A stretch of DNA of 64,000 nt from Curtobacterium sp. MCPF17_002 (lineage in GTDB: Bacteria; Actinomycetota; Actinomycetes; Actinomycetales; Microbacteriaceae): assembly GCF_003234115.2 (NCBI RefSeq), contig NZ_CP126251.1, positions 1,488,001-1,552,000 on the forward strand. Reading direction: 5' to 3'. Below, piece by piece: positions 1-7,836 of the stretch. The notes beneath the pieces are model-generated. The model had not been told where the DNA came from. It did not search any database and was given only the letters and a program-made list of their open reading frames with translations. A program made the position numbers and the translations under genes. Numbering within the stretch: position 1 is the first letter of the stretch; every line of letters begins with the position of its first letter.

Positions 1-210
1 GAGGCCGAGCACGTAGACGCCGAGGAAGACGTTGACGAGCAGCGACGACTAGTGCGCGCGCTCCTCGTACATGAGGAGCAGCGGCGAGAACTGGTTGCCG
101 CCCCACGAGCAGACGAACACCGCTCCCCACACCGCGACCCACGGCATGACCCGTGCGGTCGGGACGGCCAGCGACCCGGTGGTGGGGATGCTCCCCGTGC
201 TCGCGCTCAC
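1..210 (-). pseudogene. MFS transporter 5' part with in-frame stop (window edge)
   Basis: Read from a GTG at 210, the reverse strand encodes an N-terminus typical of a major facilitator superfamily transporter: a first membrane helix (residues 23-35, MPWVAVWGAVFVCSW) followed by GGNQFSPLLLMYEE. Codon 54 is TAG (forward CTA at 49-51). The same frame then continues with SSLLVNVFLGVYVLGL, which reads as the next helix, to the window edge. The GTG overlaps the TGA of the GntR gene (GTGA, 207-210), so the two are probably translationally coupled and GntR may control the transporter. The stop may be a real nonsense mutation or a sequencing error (TAC would give Tyr). The rest of the gene is outside the window and the substrate is unknown. 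Confidence 0.7.
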
Positions 211-848
211 AGCGTGCCCCGGTGCGAGGCGACGTGCGCGCTGAGCACCTCGGCGTAGCGCGCGGCGTCGCCGGCCTCGAGTGCGGCGGCGAGGGCGCGG
301 TGGTCCTGCAGCGACGCCTCGAGCTGTGACGGCTGCAGGCGCATGAGGTGGTGTCGGAGTCGCTGCTGCCGGTCCCGCAGGGTGCGCGCGAACATCACGG
401 CGATCGCGTTCCGCGACGCCCCGATGACCGCCCCGTGGAACTCGGCGTCCACCTCGATGAACCGGTCGACGTCACCGGTCGCGACCGCCTGTTCCTGCTC
501 CACGAGCATGGCCTGGAGGCTCGGGGTGACGTCTGCCACGCGGCCGTCGGTCACGACGCGGGTCGCCGCGGTCGACTCGATGGCCTCCCGCATCTCGAGC
601 ACGTCGGTCGCCTCGTTCGGGGACATCGGCCGGACGACGGCGCCCTTCCGGGACTCGAGGGTGAGCAGGTCCTCGGCGGCCAGACGGAGGAACGCCTCGT
701 GCACGGGTGTCCGGGAAACGCCGATCTCCTGGCTCAGGGCGTTCTCGCTGATCGCGGTGCCGCCCGGCAGGTCGCCGCGGATGATCGCTCGCTTGACGTG
801 CTCGTACGCCCGGTCGGACGCGGCCTGACTGGTGATGGGAGTGCTCAC
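207..848 (-). CDS. GntR family transcriptional regulator (FCD/FadR subfamily)
   Basis: A 213-residue repressor-type regulator. Residues about 10-75 form the GntR winged helix (AYEHVKRAIIRGDLPGG, then SENALSQEIGVSRTPVHEAF). The C-terminal half is a helical FCD ligand domain, with VLEMREAIE and an EFHGAVIGAS stretch that supplies the usual metal or ligand histidines. I chose GTG at 848 because the upstream in-frame ATG (872) lies inside a repeated TGCATGC element that looks like the operator. That longer start would give 221 residues. The downstream MFS gene overlaps by 4 bp, so it is the likely regulated target. The effector cannot be told from sequence. Confidence 0.85.
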   Translation of the reverse strand: MSTPITSQAASDRAYEHVKRAIIRGDLPGGTAISENALSQEIGVSRTPVHEAFLRLAAEDLLTLESRKGAVVRPMSPNEATDVLEMREAIESTAATRVVTDGRVADVTPSLQAMLVEQEQAVATGDVDRFIEVDAEFHGAVIGASRNAIAVMFARTLRDRQQRLRHHLMRLQPSQLEASLQDHRALAAALEAGDAARYAEVLSAHVASHRGTL

Positions 849-867
849 GGACACCGATCCTACGCCT

Positions 868-886
868 TGCATGCAACGGTGCATGC
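868..886. promoter_or_regulatory. Candidate GntR operator (two TGCATGC copies)
   Basis: TGCATGC occurs at 868-874 and again at 880-886, 12 bp apart, just upstream of the GntR start. Each copy is nearly self-complementary. Close repeated palindromes in front of a GntR gene are typical autoregulatory sites. Binding by this protein is inferred. Confidence 0.4.
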
Positions 887-999
887 GGATGCAGAACGCG
901 CTGTTGCTGAGCGCAACCCGTGGAAGTCGCGACATCGGCAGGAGGCCACCGATACGCTGGGCCACCACGTCAACGGAGACGTGACGACAGGAGGTTCCG

Positions 1000-1746
1000 A
1001 TGGAGCGGATCACCAGGGCCGACGATCGTGTGCACCGCCCCGCAGGGCCGTGGACACCGACCGTGCACCGGCTCCTCGCGCACCTGCACGAACGGGGGTT
1101 CGTCGCGGCTCCGGAACCGATCGAGCACGGGGACACCCTCGAGACCGTGTCGTTCGTGCCGGGCACCGCGGGGGAGTACCCGTGGACCGCCGACGTCGCG
1201 AGCGAGGCCGCGCTCGTCACCACCGCCCGACTGCTCCGGCACTACCACGACGCCGCCGCCACGTTCCCGCGGGACGGCTCGCGTGACGTGTGGTCGCAGG
1301 CCGACCGGTTGCCCGTCGAGACGATCGTGCACGGGGACTTCGCGCCGTACAACTGCGTCTACGACGGCATCGCCGCGGTCGGACTCATCGACTTCGACAC
1401 CGCCCACCCCGGGCCGCGGGTGTGGGACGTCGCGAGCGCCGTGTACCGGTTCGCGCCGTTCACGACCGGGGTCGTCGAGGGCTCGACCGCCCCGTCGCTC
1501 GACGAACGGCTCGACCGCGCGGCGGAGTTCTGCCGCGCGTACGAGCTCGACGCCAGGTCGCGCGCGGTCCTCGCCGAGACGATCACCGGGTCGCTCGTGG
1601 CGCTCGTGACCACGATCGAGACCGAGGCCTCCGCGGGCAACCCGAAGTTCGTCAGCGACCTCGAACACGGGCACGCCGACCTGTACCGAGCCGACGTGGC
1701 GTACATCGAGGAGCACGCCGAGGAGATCACGGCCGCGGTCGCCTGA
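1000..1746 (+). CDS. Aminoglycoside/choline-kinase-like phosphotransferase
   Basis: 248 residues of the APH phosphotransferase fold. The catalytic loop is IVHGDFAPYN (about 109-118) and the metal-binding motif is GLIDFDTAHPGPRVWD (about 128-143). The N-lobe is short and lacks an obvious glycine loop, as is common in small APH-family proteins of actinobacteria. The start is fixed by a perfect AGGAGG at 989-994, 5 nt before the ATG. The gene stands alone: the GntR gene is divergent, and the next gene follows after 25 bp. The family phosphorylates small hydroxyl substrates such as antibiotics, sugars or choline; the substrate is not predictable and resistance should not be assumed. Confidence 0.85.
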   Translation: MERITRADDRVHRPAGPWTPTVHRLLAHLHERGFVAAPEPIEHGDTLETVSFVPGTAGEYPWTADVASEAALVTTARLLRHYHDAAATFPRDGSRDVWSQADRLPVETIVHGDFAPYNCVYDGIAAVGLIDFDTAHPGPRVWDVASAVYRFAPFTTGVVEGSTAPSLDERLDRAAEFCRAYELDARSRAVLAETITGSLVALVTTIETEASAGNPKFVSDLEHGHADLYRADVAYIEEHAEEITAAVA

Positions 1747-1771
1747 CGGTGGTGCCCGGCATGCTGGGGTC

Positions 1772-2845
1772 ATGACCACCCCGGCGCAGCTCCGCACGAT
1801 GCGCCTCGGCGCGCAGGGCATCGCCGTGCCCGGGCTCGACCCGGCTGCGGCGGTGGAGCGGATGACCGCCGTGCAGGGGCAGGACATCGGGCAGGTGCTC
1901 TGGGCGATCGGGGTCCGCGTTCCCGGTGCCACGCGCGACGACGTCCGCGCCGCGTTCGACCGCGGCGAGCTCGTCCGCTCGTGGCCGATGCGCGGGACCC
2001 TGCACGCCATGCGACCCGACGACCTCCGGCTCATGCTGTCCCTCACGGCCGAGCGGACCGTCCGGGCGCTCGCCCGGCGCGAGGCCGAGCTCGGCATCGA
2101 CGACGTCCTGCTCGGGCGTGCGCGGGACACGACGATCGCCGCGCTGTCGGGCGGGCGGTCCCTCGTCCGCGACGAACTCTTCGACGTGTTCCGCGCCGCC
2201 GGCATCGACCCCGCAGCAGGCCGCGGGTACCACCTGCTGCTGCGGCTCTCGCAGGAGTCCCTGGTGGCGTGGGGTCCCACGGCACGCGTCGGGCAGGGGC
2301 TCGTCCTGCTCGACGAGTGGGCGCCGGCCGTGTCGCCGGTGCCGGATCGCGACGAGGCGCTGCGCCGGGTGCTCGTCGGGTACCTCCGCGGTCGGGGCCC
2401 TGCGACCGAGGCCGACGCCGCATCGTGGACGAAGCTGCCGCTCGGCGACCTCCGTCGTGCGCGGGCGGCTGCCGGCGACGCGGTGGAGGACCTCGGTGAC
2501 GGGCTCCTCGCCCTCGCGGACCGGCCGCCGACCGGTGGCGTGCCGACGGGGCACCTCCTGCCCGGGTTCGACGAGTACCTGCTCGGGTACGCCGACCGTT
2601 CGGCGCAGCTCGAGCCCCGGTACGCCGACCGCGTGGTGCCGGGCAGCAACGGGATGTTCCTGCCGATGGCCGTGGTCCGCGGGCGGGTCGTCGGCACCTG
2701 GACCCGCTCGGAGCGCTCGCGGGACGTCCGCGTGACGGTGACGCCGTTCGAACCGCTCGACCCCGCGGCCGTCCGGGCGCTCGAGGCCGCCGCAGCCCGC
2801 TTCGGCGCGTTCCTGGGGTCGCCCGTCGCCTTCGAGCTGCACTGA
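1772..2845 (+). CDS. Winged-helix DNA-binding protein, AlkZ-like (HTH_42)
   Basis: 357 residues. The sequence matches the HTH_42 / AlkZ family of DNA glycosylases that act on alkylated or cross-linked bases. The VQGQD element at 34-38 sits where AlkZ carries its catalytic Q-x-Q pair (here Q35 and Q37). The MRGTLHAMRPDD segment (about 73-84) is the other conserved family block, and the C-terminal part holds LLPGFDEYLLGY. The ATG at 1772 follows a short GGGG ribosome site 25 bp after the previous gene. Glycosylase activity is inferred from family; many actinobacterial paralogues are uncharacterised. Confidence 0.8.
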   Translation: MTTPAQLRTMRLGAQGIAVPGLDPAAAVERMTAVQGQDIGQVLWAIGVRVPGATRDDVRAAFDRGELVRSWPMRGTLHAMRPDDLRLMLSLTAERTVRALARREAELGIDDVLLGRARDTTIAALSGGRSLVRDELFDVFRAAGIDPAAGRGYHLLLRLSQESLVAWGPTARVGQGLVLLDEWAPAVSPVPDRDEALRRVLVGYLRGRGPATEADAASWTKLPLGDLRRARAAAGDAVEDLGDGLLALADRPPTGGVPTGHLLPGFDEYLLGYADRSAQLEPRYADRVVPGSNGMFLPMAVVRGRVVGTWTRSERSRDVRVTVTPFEPLDPAAVRALEAAAARFGAFLGSPVAFELH

Positions 2846-3057
2846 CCCGGCGCCGCCACGCGCGCGCCGGCGCGCGCCGGCGCGTGCGCCGAGACACCGT
2901 CTCCGCACCGAGGCACCGCCGGAAACCGCGGCGTCTCGGTCGTGACGCGGTGTCTCGCGTTCGTGAGCCGGCCCACCCGAGCCGCCCCGCGCCTCCAGGC
3001 AGCACCCAGCCACCACGCGGCGGACTCCGACGCTCCCTCGGGTAATGTCGCAGGGCC
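2846..3057. repeat. Intergenic palindromic region
   Basis: No gene is seen. A tandem CGCGCGCCGG decamer lies at about 2861-2880. A perfect 10-bp inverted repeat, CGAGACACCG (2890-2899) against CGGTGTCTCG (2948-2957), encloses a weaker inner pair, ACCGAG/CTCGGT. GCGCCTCCAG near 2988-2997 is a half-element of the CTGGAGGC repeat family found elsewhere in the window. TAATGT at 3043-3048, 9 nt before the next ATG, is a possible -10 box. Confidence 0.6.
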
Positions 3058-4005
3058 ATGACCGACAGCCCGGCCGACGCCACCCCGTACGAAGTCCTCG
3101 GCGTCCCCGCGACCGCTGACGACGACGAGCTCCGCCGCGCGTACCGCCGGGCCGCCCGCGAGTCCCACCCGGACCTCGGCGGCGACGCCCGCCGCTTCCG
3201 CCTCGTGCAGATCGCGTGGGAGCGCGTCGGTACGCCGGCCGCGCGCCGCGCCTACGACGCGGGATCCCGCGGCTCGTCCGGGCAGGGCGCGTCCGGTCCG
3301 TCCGGCGGCTCTGCCTGGAGGCCCGACTCCGGTCGCGACGCCTACGCACCTCCGGCGGCGCGTCGCGATGCACGGCCCCGGGCCCGGTCCCACGGACATC
3401 CCGGCGGTCGGTCGCGCGAGGTCTTCCTGCAGGCGGAACGCGAGTGGGTCGGCCTGGGCGACCCGATCGACGACCCCTACGACCCCACGCTCATCCGCTC
3501 GGCGCCGCGGCACATCCGACGGCTGCTGGCGGAGGCCCTCGCCGAGGAAGCGACGGCGTCGATCGTCTCCGAGATGGGCATCGGCGTCACCGTCTGGCAC
3601 GACCTCGACGCCGGAGCCGAGGGCAAGCTCGACCACGCCGTCCTCACCCCGAGCGGGCTGTGGGCGGTCGAGTCGATCGACTGGGGAGCCGCGGTCCGCG
3701 TGGAGCACGGCGAGATCGTCGGGGAGACCCTCGCACCGGGGGAGCGCCCCGTGAAGGAACTCGTCCGCGCCGCCCGTGCGGTCCAGAAGCAGACCCGCGT
3801 GCGGTTCACCGGTCGGCTGCTGGTGGTGCCGGACTCCGCCGTCGACGAGGACGTGCAGCTCATCGGCTCGCCCCGGAAGCCCACGGCGCTCGTGGTGCGG
3901 CGGAGCGCGCTCGGTCAGGTGCTGGGCGGTGTGTGGTCGCCCGAAGGGTCGGTCGACGTGTTCGAGGTCCGCGACCGCCTGCAGCAGACCGTCCGCTTCG
4001 TCTGA
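3058..4005 (+). CDS. J-domain protein with NERD-like C-terminal domain
   Basis: 315 residues. Residues 10-70 are a DnaJ J-domain (YEVLGVPATADDDELRRAYR, then the HPD triad in RESHPDLGGD), which stimulates an Hsp70 partner. A proline/glycine/serine-rich linker follows (about 75-120). The C-terminal half contains KLDHAVLTPSGLWAVES, which resembles the core of NERD nuclease-related domains (D...V.TPSG.WAVE), but the usual following lysine is absent, so nuclease activity is doubtful. There are no zinc-finger CXXCXGXG repeats, so this is a type III J-protein and not the main DnaJ. The neighbouring S4 protein is on the opposite strand and converges with it. Confidence 0.75.
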   Translation: MTDSPADATPYEVLGVPATADDDELRRAYRRAARESHPDLGGDARRFRLVQIAWERVGTPAARRAYDAGSRGSSGQGASGPSGGSAWRPDSGRDAYAPPAARRDARPRARSHGHPGGRSREVFLQAEREWVGLGDPIDDPYDPTLIRSAPRHIRRLLAEALAEEATASIVSEMGIGVTVWHDLDAGAEGKLDHAVLTPSGLWAVESIDWGAAVRVEHGEIVGETLAPGERPVKELVRAARAVQKQTRVRFTGRLLVVPDSAVDEDVQLIGSPRKPTALVVRRSALGQVLGGVWSPEGSVDVFEVRDRLQQTVRFV

Positions 4006-4033
4006 TGCCCGCGCTCGTCGGGCGCCCTGCGGT

Positions 4034-4396
4034 TCAGTAGCCGCGGAGCTTCTCGAGGTCGCGGCGCTCCCGCTTGCTCGGACGTCCGGCGCCCCGCTCC
4101 CGCATCGGGACGAAGCCGGCCTCTTCCTTGGGCAAGCGTGGCGGCGTCCGTTCCTCGAAGTGCTTCGCCGCCTCGGGGGCGCTCGTCCGCTTGAGGATGA
4201 TCCCGGTCACGACGACGATCCGGTCGAAGCCGTTCTGCCGGACGCGCACTTCGTCCCCGGGGCCGATCGGCTGGGCGGGCTTCGCACGCTCGCCGTTCAC
4301 CCGGACGTGCCCGGCCTTGCACGCGGCGGTCGCAGCGGAGCGGGTCTTCGTGATCCGCACCGCCCAGATCCAGCTGTCCACGCGTGCCTTCGCCAT
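4034..4396 (-). CDS. S4-domain RNA-binding protein, HslR/Hsp15-like
   Basis: 120 residues. The N-terminal S4 RNA-binding domain is clear: RVDSWIWAVRITKTRSAATAACKAGHVRVNG, with the HVRVNG turn at about 29-34. A basic tail (RPSKRERRDLEKLRGY) follows. In E. coli, Hsp15 binds 50S subunits carrying a stranded nascent chain; this function is inferred by homology. Upstream of the ATG, TAGAGT lies 6 nt away with GAGGGG in between, so the transcript may be leaderless or very short. The gene converges with the J-domain gene (29 bp gap) and diverges from the small gene at 4451. Confidence 0.85.
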   Translation of the reverse strand: MAKARVDSWIWAVRITKTRSAATAACKAGHVRVNGERAKPAQPIGPGDEVRVRQNGFDRIVVVTGIILKRTSAPEAAKHFEERTPPRLPKEEAGFVPMRERGAGRPSKRERRDLEKLRGY

Positions 4397-4450
4397 CCCC
4401 TCACTCTAGGCGTGCCGCCACGTGGGGAGCCGTGCTCCTACGCTGGAGCC

Positions 4451-4708
4451 GTGACGGACAGCGGGCAGGACGCGATCGCCCGGGCGCACGCCCTCGGGGT
4501 GCTGCGGGACGCCGCGATCGGGGACCGCCTCGTCGTCCGGGCGCACCACGGGGACGGAGCCCGGGACGCGCTCGGGGTCCTCGTCGCCCGCTCCGCCGGG
4601 GCCGTGACGATCGACACCCGCCGGGGTCCCGTCGAGGTGCGCCTCGCCGACGTCGTCGCCGCGAAGCCGGTCCCGCCGCCGCCCGCTCCGCGCTCCCGGC
4701 GCCCCTGA
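4451..4708 (+). CDS. Small stand-alone SH3-like domain protein
   Basis: 85 residues starting at GTG 4451, with TACGCT at 4439-4444, 6 nt upstream (possible leaderless promoter). The core is GDRLVVRAHHGDGARDALGV, then a TRRGPVEVRLADVVAAKPVP stretch. This resembles the N-terminal SH3-like segment of actinobacterial GNAT acetyltransferases of the Rv0428c type (recalled pattern, not searched), but no acetyltransferase domain follows: the frame ends in PPPPAPRSRRP and stop. It may be a truncated relic or a separate small protein. Codon use is GC3-rich and looks coding. Confidence 0.6.
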   Translation: MTDSGQDAIARAHALGVLRDAAIGDRLVVRAHHGDGARDALGVLVARSAGAVTIDTRRGPVEVRLADVVAAKPVPPPPAPRSRRP

Positions 4709-5014
4709 CGCCTCGCACCGCGCACCTCGTACCTCGCACCGTGCGACCTCACCCGCGGCTGGTGCGAGGTTCCGTACTCGGTGCGAGTGGCGCCGGGTGC
4801 CACGGAGTACGCAACCTCGCACGGGACGGACCCCACGGCACGGACCTCCCGTGGACCTCGCACCGTGCGAGGTCGGCACGGGCCGGAACCTCGCACGGGA
4901 CGGACCCCACGGCACGCACCGCCCGCGGACCTCGCACCGTGCGAGGGAGCCGAACCCACGCCCACCCGGCGAGCCGCAACCGCTCCCACGCGAGGCCCGT
5001 CGTAGCCTCGTGCC
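4709..5014 (+). repeat. Intergenic array of GTGCGAGG/CCTCGCAC palindromes
   Basis: About 300 bp without a gene. A unit of about 60 bp occurs twice, at 4813-4872 and 4887-4946 (74 bp apart), with nearly identical ends: AACCTCGCACGGGACGGACC at the left and GGACCTCGCACCGTGCGAGG at the right. The right end is a palindrome, CCTCGCAC-C-GTGCGAGG. Degenerate copies of the same palindrome lie at about 4728-4745 and 4761-4790. The end of the gap carries TAGCCT (5003-5008), 6 nt before the next start codon. Confidence 0.7.
5003..5008 (+). promoter_or_regulatory. Candidate -10 box for a leaderless transcript
   Basis: TAGCCT fits the actinobacterial TANNNT -10 hexamer and ends 6 nt before the ATG at 5015. 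There is no ribosome-binding site. Transcription would start at or next to the start codon. Confidence 0.45.
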
Positions 5015-6181
5015 ATGGCCGTCCCCGCTCCGCTCGGCACCGAGGACCGCACCGCCCGCCTCACCCTCCGCCGCCCCGACGCCTGGCGTCGCGAGGACTC
5101 GGCACAGGCGGACCTGCGCGTCACCGGCGACGACGTCGTGCTCACCGTCCGCTCCCGTCCGAGTGACCGGACGATCGCCGAGGAGCACACGAGCCTGCTC
5201 GAACGGCTGCCCGGCTCGGTGGACGGACTCCGGCTCATCGGGTCCGACCCCTGGACGGCCACCGGAGCGCCGGCACGCTTGGTCGAGTACGTCCGACCGG
5301 ACGAGGGCGGCGACGTCGCGGGAGCGCACCTGCTGTTCGTCACCGGCCGCCACCGCGTCGACCTCACCATCGAGCGGCCCCTCGCGGACATGCTCGCGAC
5401 CGACGAACTCGTGTTCGCCGTCCTGGACACCGTCCGCGCCACCGAGCCGGCACCGTCGCGGGTGCAGCGGGACCTCGAGGCCCTGCCGGACCCGGCACCC
5501 GCCCCCGAGGTCGACGGCCACCGCATCGGCACCGAGGCGCTCGGCACCCTCCGCAGCCTCGCCGGCCGCCGCTGGAACCCGACCCTGCTCCGCACCGCCG
5601 CCGGCCGTGAGCTCATCGACGTCGGCCTCGTCGGCCGCCTCGGCACGCTGCCCGAGTCCACCCAGACCCTCCTCGGCCCCTGGGAGGGCGATGCCCAGCC
5701 GATCACGCTGGAGCAGCGGCTGCCCGACGGGCGCACCACGCGCCTCCAGGCCTGGTCGGAGACCGTCGTCGACGGTCCTGACGGGACGGACGAGACGGGC
5801 GCGGTGGTCACCGGGCTGTCGGCCGAGCGCGTGGTCGCGGTGATGGCCGGGAGGCTCGGCATCGGTCCGGCATGGACCTTCCCGTTCCGCACACGGTCGC
5901 TCCGGGCAGACCTGCTCGGGCGGAGGACCGGCGGAGGGGACAGCGCACCGGACCTGCCGGCCGCGCTCGCGGAGGCCGACCCGCGGCTCGCCCGGTTCTG
6001 GGCTGCCCCGTGGACGGTGTCGACGCTGCAGCGGCCCGGCAAGCCGGCCCCGATCGTGATCGTGCATGCCGAGGGCCAGGGCTTCGCCCGGGTCGGACGC
6101 ACGGAGGCCGGGGAGACCGCCTTCTCGACGGACTCCCCGGCCAATGTCTACCGGTCGTTGGTGCGGGCGCTCCTGGCCTGA
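5015..6181 (+). CDS. Uncharacterised protein, 388 residues
   Basis: I do not recognise a family with confidence. The N-terminal 160 residues read as an alternating-strand domain (TLRRPDAWRREDSAQADLRV; HLLFVTGRHRVDLTIERP), loosely like PsbP/DUF1795-type lipoprotein folds but without a signal peptide. The C-terminal part (about 170-388) has GTLRSLAGRRWNPTLLRTAA and a FSTDSPANVYRSLVRALLA end. No membrane segment is seen, so it is probably cytoplasmic. The start is supported by the -10 box 6 nt upstream. It is followed by the convergent HtrA-type gene after 60 bp. Confidence 0.7.
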   Translation: MAVPAPLGTEDRTARLTLRRPDAWRREDSAQADLRVTGDDVVLTVRSRPSDRTIAEEHTSLLERLPGSVDGLRLIGSDPWTATGAPARLVEYVRPDEGGDVAGAHLLFVTGRHRVDLTIERPLADMLATDELVFAVLDTVRATEPAPSRVQRDLEALPDPAPAPEVDGHRIGTEALGTLRSLAGRRWNPTLLRTAAGRELIDVGLVGRLGTLPESTQTLLGPWEGDAQPITLEQRLPDGRTTRLQAWSETVVDGPDGTDETGAVVTGLSAERVVAVMAGRLGIGPAWTFPFRTRSLRADLLGRRTGGGDSAPDLPAALAEADPRLARFWAAPWTVSTLQRPGKPAPIVIVHAEGQGFARVGRTEAGETAFSTDSPANVYRSLVRALLA

Positions 6182-6241
6182 CGGTCAGGCTGCGTGGCTG
6201 CGTGGCCACGCTGTTGCACGGCCACGCCGCTGCGCTCCTCG

Positions 6242-7678
6242 CTAGGAGGCGGGGCCGGCGGTCAGCGTCACCGTGACCGTCTTCGCCGCACCGGTGCTGT
6301 CGGTGTAGCCGACCGTCACCTTGTCGCCGACCGAGTGCGACTGGATCGCCGAGGTCAGCGCGTCCGAGCTCGCCACGGCCGTGCCGTCGATGCTCGTGAT
6401 CGTGTCGCCCGCGGCGAGACCGGCGCTCGCGGCACCAGAACCCTCGACCGTTCCGGCGACCGCGACGCCGCCCGTCGTCGCCGTCCCGCTCACCTCGACC
6501 CCGAGGAACGCCGGCAGGCCGAGGGTGATCGTCGACGAGGTCTCACCCGCGAGGATCTTCTCCGCGATGCTCTTCGCCGTCGTGATCGGGATCGCGTACC
6601 CGGTGACGTCCGCGGAACCGGAGGACGCTGCGGTCGCCATGCCGACGACCTCGCCCTCGCTGTCGAGGACCGGACCGCCGGAGTCGCCCGACACGACGTT
6701 CGCGGCGATCTCGATGAGGCCGGTCAGCGACTCGGTGCCGGTGCCGGACTCGCTCTGCACCTGGATGTCCTGGTCGGTCGCGGTGACCGAGCCCTTCGCG
6801 GCGACGAGGTTGCCGGTGCCCTCCGCGTTGCCGACGTCGGTGACGGTGTCACCGGTGCTCGGCTCGCCGTCGTCGTCGAGCGTCACGGTGGACAGACCGG
6901 ACGCGCCCTCGAGCTTCAGCACGGCGACGTCGTTCGTGGCGTCCGAGCCGACCACCTCGGCCTTGTACTCCTTGCCGGTGGTCTCGTCGGTGACGGTGAT
7001 GCTCGTCGCGCCCTGGATGACGTGGTTGTTCGTGAGGATCGTGCCGTCGGACGTGAGGATCATGCCGGTGCCGGCCGCCTGCGACGACTCGTCGTAGTTG
7101 AGCACGGTGTTGATCGTCACGACGCCCTTCTTCTGGGCGGTCGTCGCCGCGGTGGCCGCGGACTCCGTGCTCGTGCCGCTGCTGCCGTCGCTGCTCCCGG
7201 TGCCGTCACCGGGAACGGTGAAGCCGTTGGTGCCGCTGCCGTCCGTGCCCGAACCGGTGTCCGGCAGGGTGGTGGTGCCCTGCGACTGGCTCGAGGTCGT
7301 CGTGGTGCTCTGCGAGGAGAGCCCGAGCGCGGTGCCGCCGGCGGCGCCGACGATCGCGAGGGCGGCGATGCCGGAGCCGATCATCAGCCCGAGGCGACGC
7401 GGACGCTTCCGTCCGTGGTCCGCCGTCGCCGCGCTGTGCGCCCAGCCGTACTGCGGGGCGTTCGCTGCCTGGACGCCCGGGAGCTCCGGGCTGCCGATGC
7501 GGAACGGGCCGCGCCCGTCGGGGGAGTACGCGTAGGGACCGGAGCCGTCCGGGCCGTAGAGGTAGGGGCCGCTGCCGTCGAACGCGTACGCGGAGCGCAG
7601 CGTCGAGGGGTCGACGTGGGCGGCGCCGTGCTCGGCTGCGTGTCCGGCTCCGGCCGCGGGGTTCGGGGTCTCGTTCAT
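6242..7678 (-). CDS. Trypsin-like serine protease with PDZ domain (HtrA/DegP type)
   Basis: 478 residues. A Gly/Tyr/Pro-rich cytoplasmic N-terminus (about 1-90, repeats of SGPYLYGPDG/SGPYAYSPDG) precedes one membrane helix (LGLMIGSGIAALAIVGAAGG). The protease domain outside the membrane has the full triad: His in ILTNNHVIQGA, Asp in NDVAVLKLEG, Ser in VSGDSGGPVL. A C-terminal PDZ domain (FLGVEVSG ... GLAAGDTITSIDG) follows. This is the S1C family that degrades or senses misfolded envelope proteins. ATG 7678 was chosen for the GGAGAG ribosome site upstream. The gene is divergent from the iron-uptake permeases. Confidence 0.92.
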   Translation of the reverse strand: MNETPNPAAGAGHAAEHGAAHVDPSTLRSAYAFDGSGPYLYGPDGSGPYAYSPDGRGPFRIGSPELPGVQAANAPQYGWAHSAATADHGRKRPRRLGLMIGSGIAALAIVGAAGGTALGLSSQSTTTTSSQSQGTTTLPDTGSGTDGSGTNGFTVPGDGTGSSDGSSGTSTESAATAATTAQKKGVVTINTVLNYDESSQAAGTGMILTSDGTILTNNHVIQGATSITVTDETTGKEYKAEVVGSDATNDVAVLKLEGASGLSTVTLDDDGEPSTGDTVTDVGNAEGTGNLVAAKGSVTATDQDIQVQSESGTGTESLTGLIEIAANVVSGDSGGPVLDSEGEVVGMATAASSGSADVTGYAIPITTAKSIAEKILAGETSSTITLGLPAFLGVEVSGTATTGGVAVAGTVEGSGAASAGLAAGDTITSIDGTAVASSDALTSAIQSHSVGDKVTVGYTDSTGAAKTVTVTLTAGPAS

Positions 7679-7816
7679 CGGTGCTCTCCGGTCGTCCTCG
7701 ACGACCCGGTCGGGCGTCGATGGGTACGAGTACAAGCCCGGTTCCCATGACGGAGCTATGAACGGACCCTGCGCCCGCTCACGGCTTGCTCGGGGATCAC
7801 CGAACGAGGCGAAGCG

Positions 7817-7835
7817 TTAGGGTTGCCTTACTTCC
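7817..7835 (+). promoter_or_regulatory. Candidate iron box (DtxR/IdeR-type) before fecCD genes
   Basis: Starting at 7817 the sequence TTAGGGTTGCCTTAC matches about 12 of 19 positions of the DtxR/IdeR consensus. It lies directly upstream of the ATG at 7837 and contains TAGGGT (7818-7823), a possible -10 hexamer, so repressor binding would block the promoter. The downstream genes are iron-siderophore permeases, which fits iron repression. Confidence 0.6.
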
Positions 7836-7836
7836 C

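Noticed and set aside
1000-1746. Antibiotic-resistance gene
   Set aside because: The APH fold alone does not indicate resistance; there is no mobile context or close match recognised to a known resistance enzyme. The same applies to 58681-59514.
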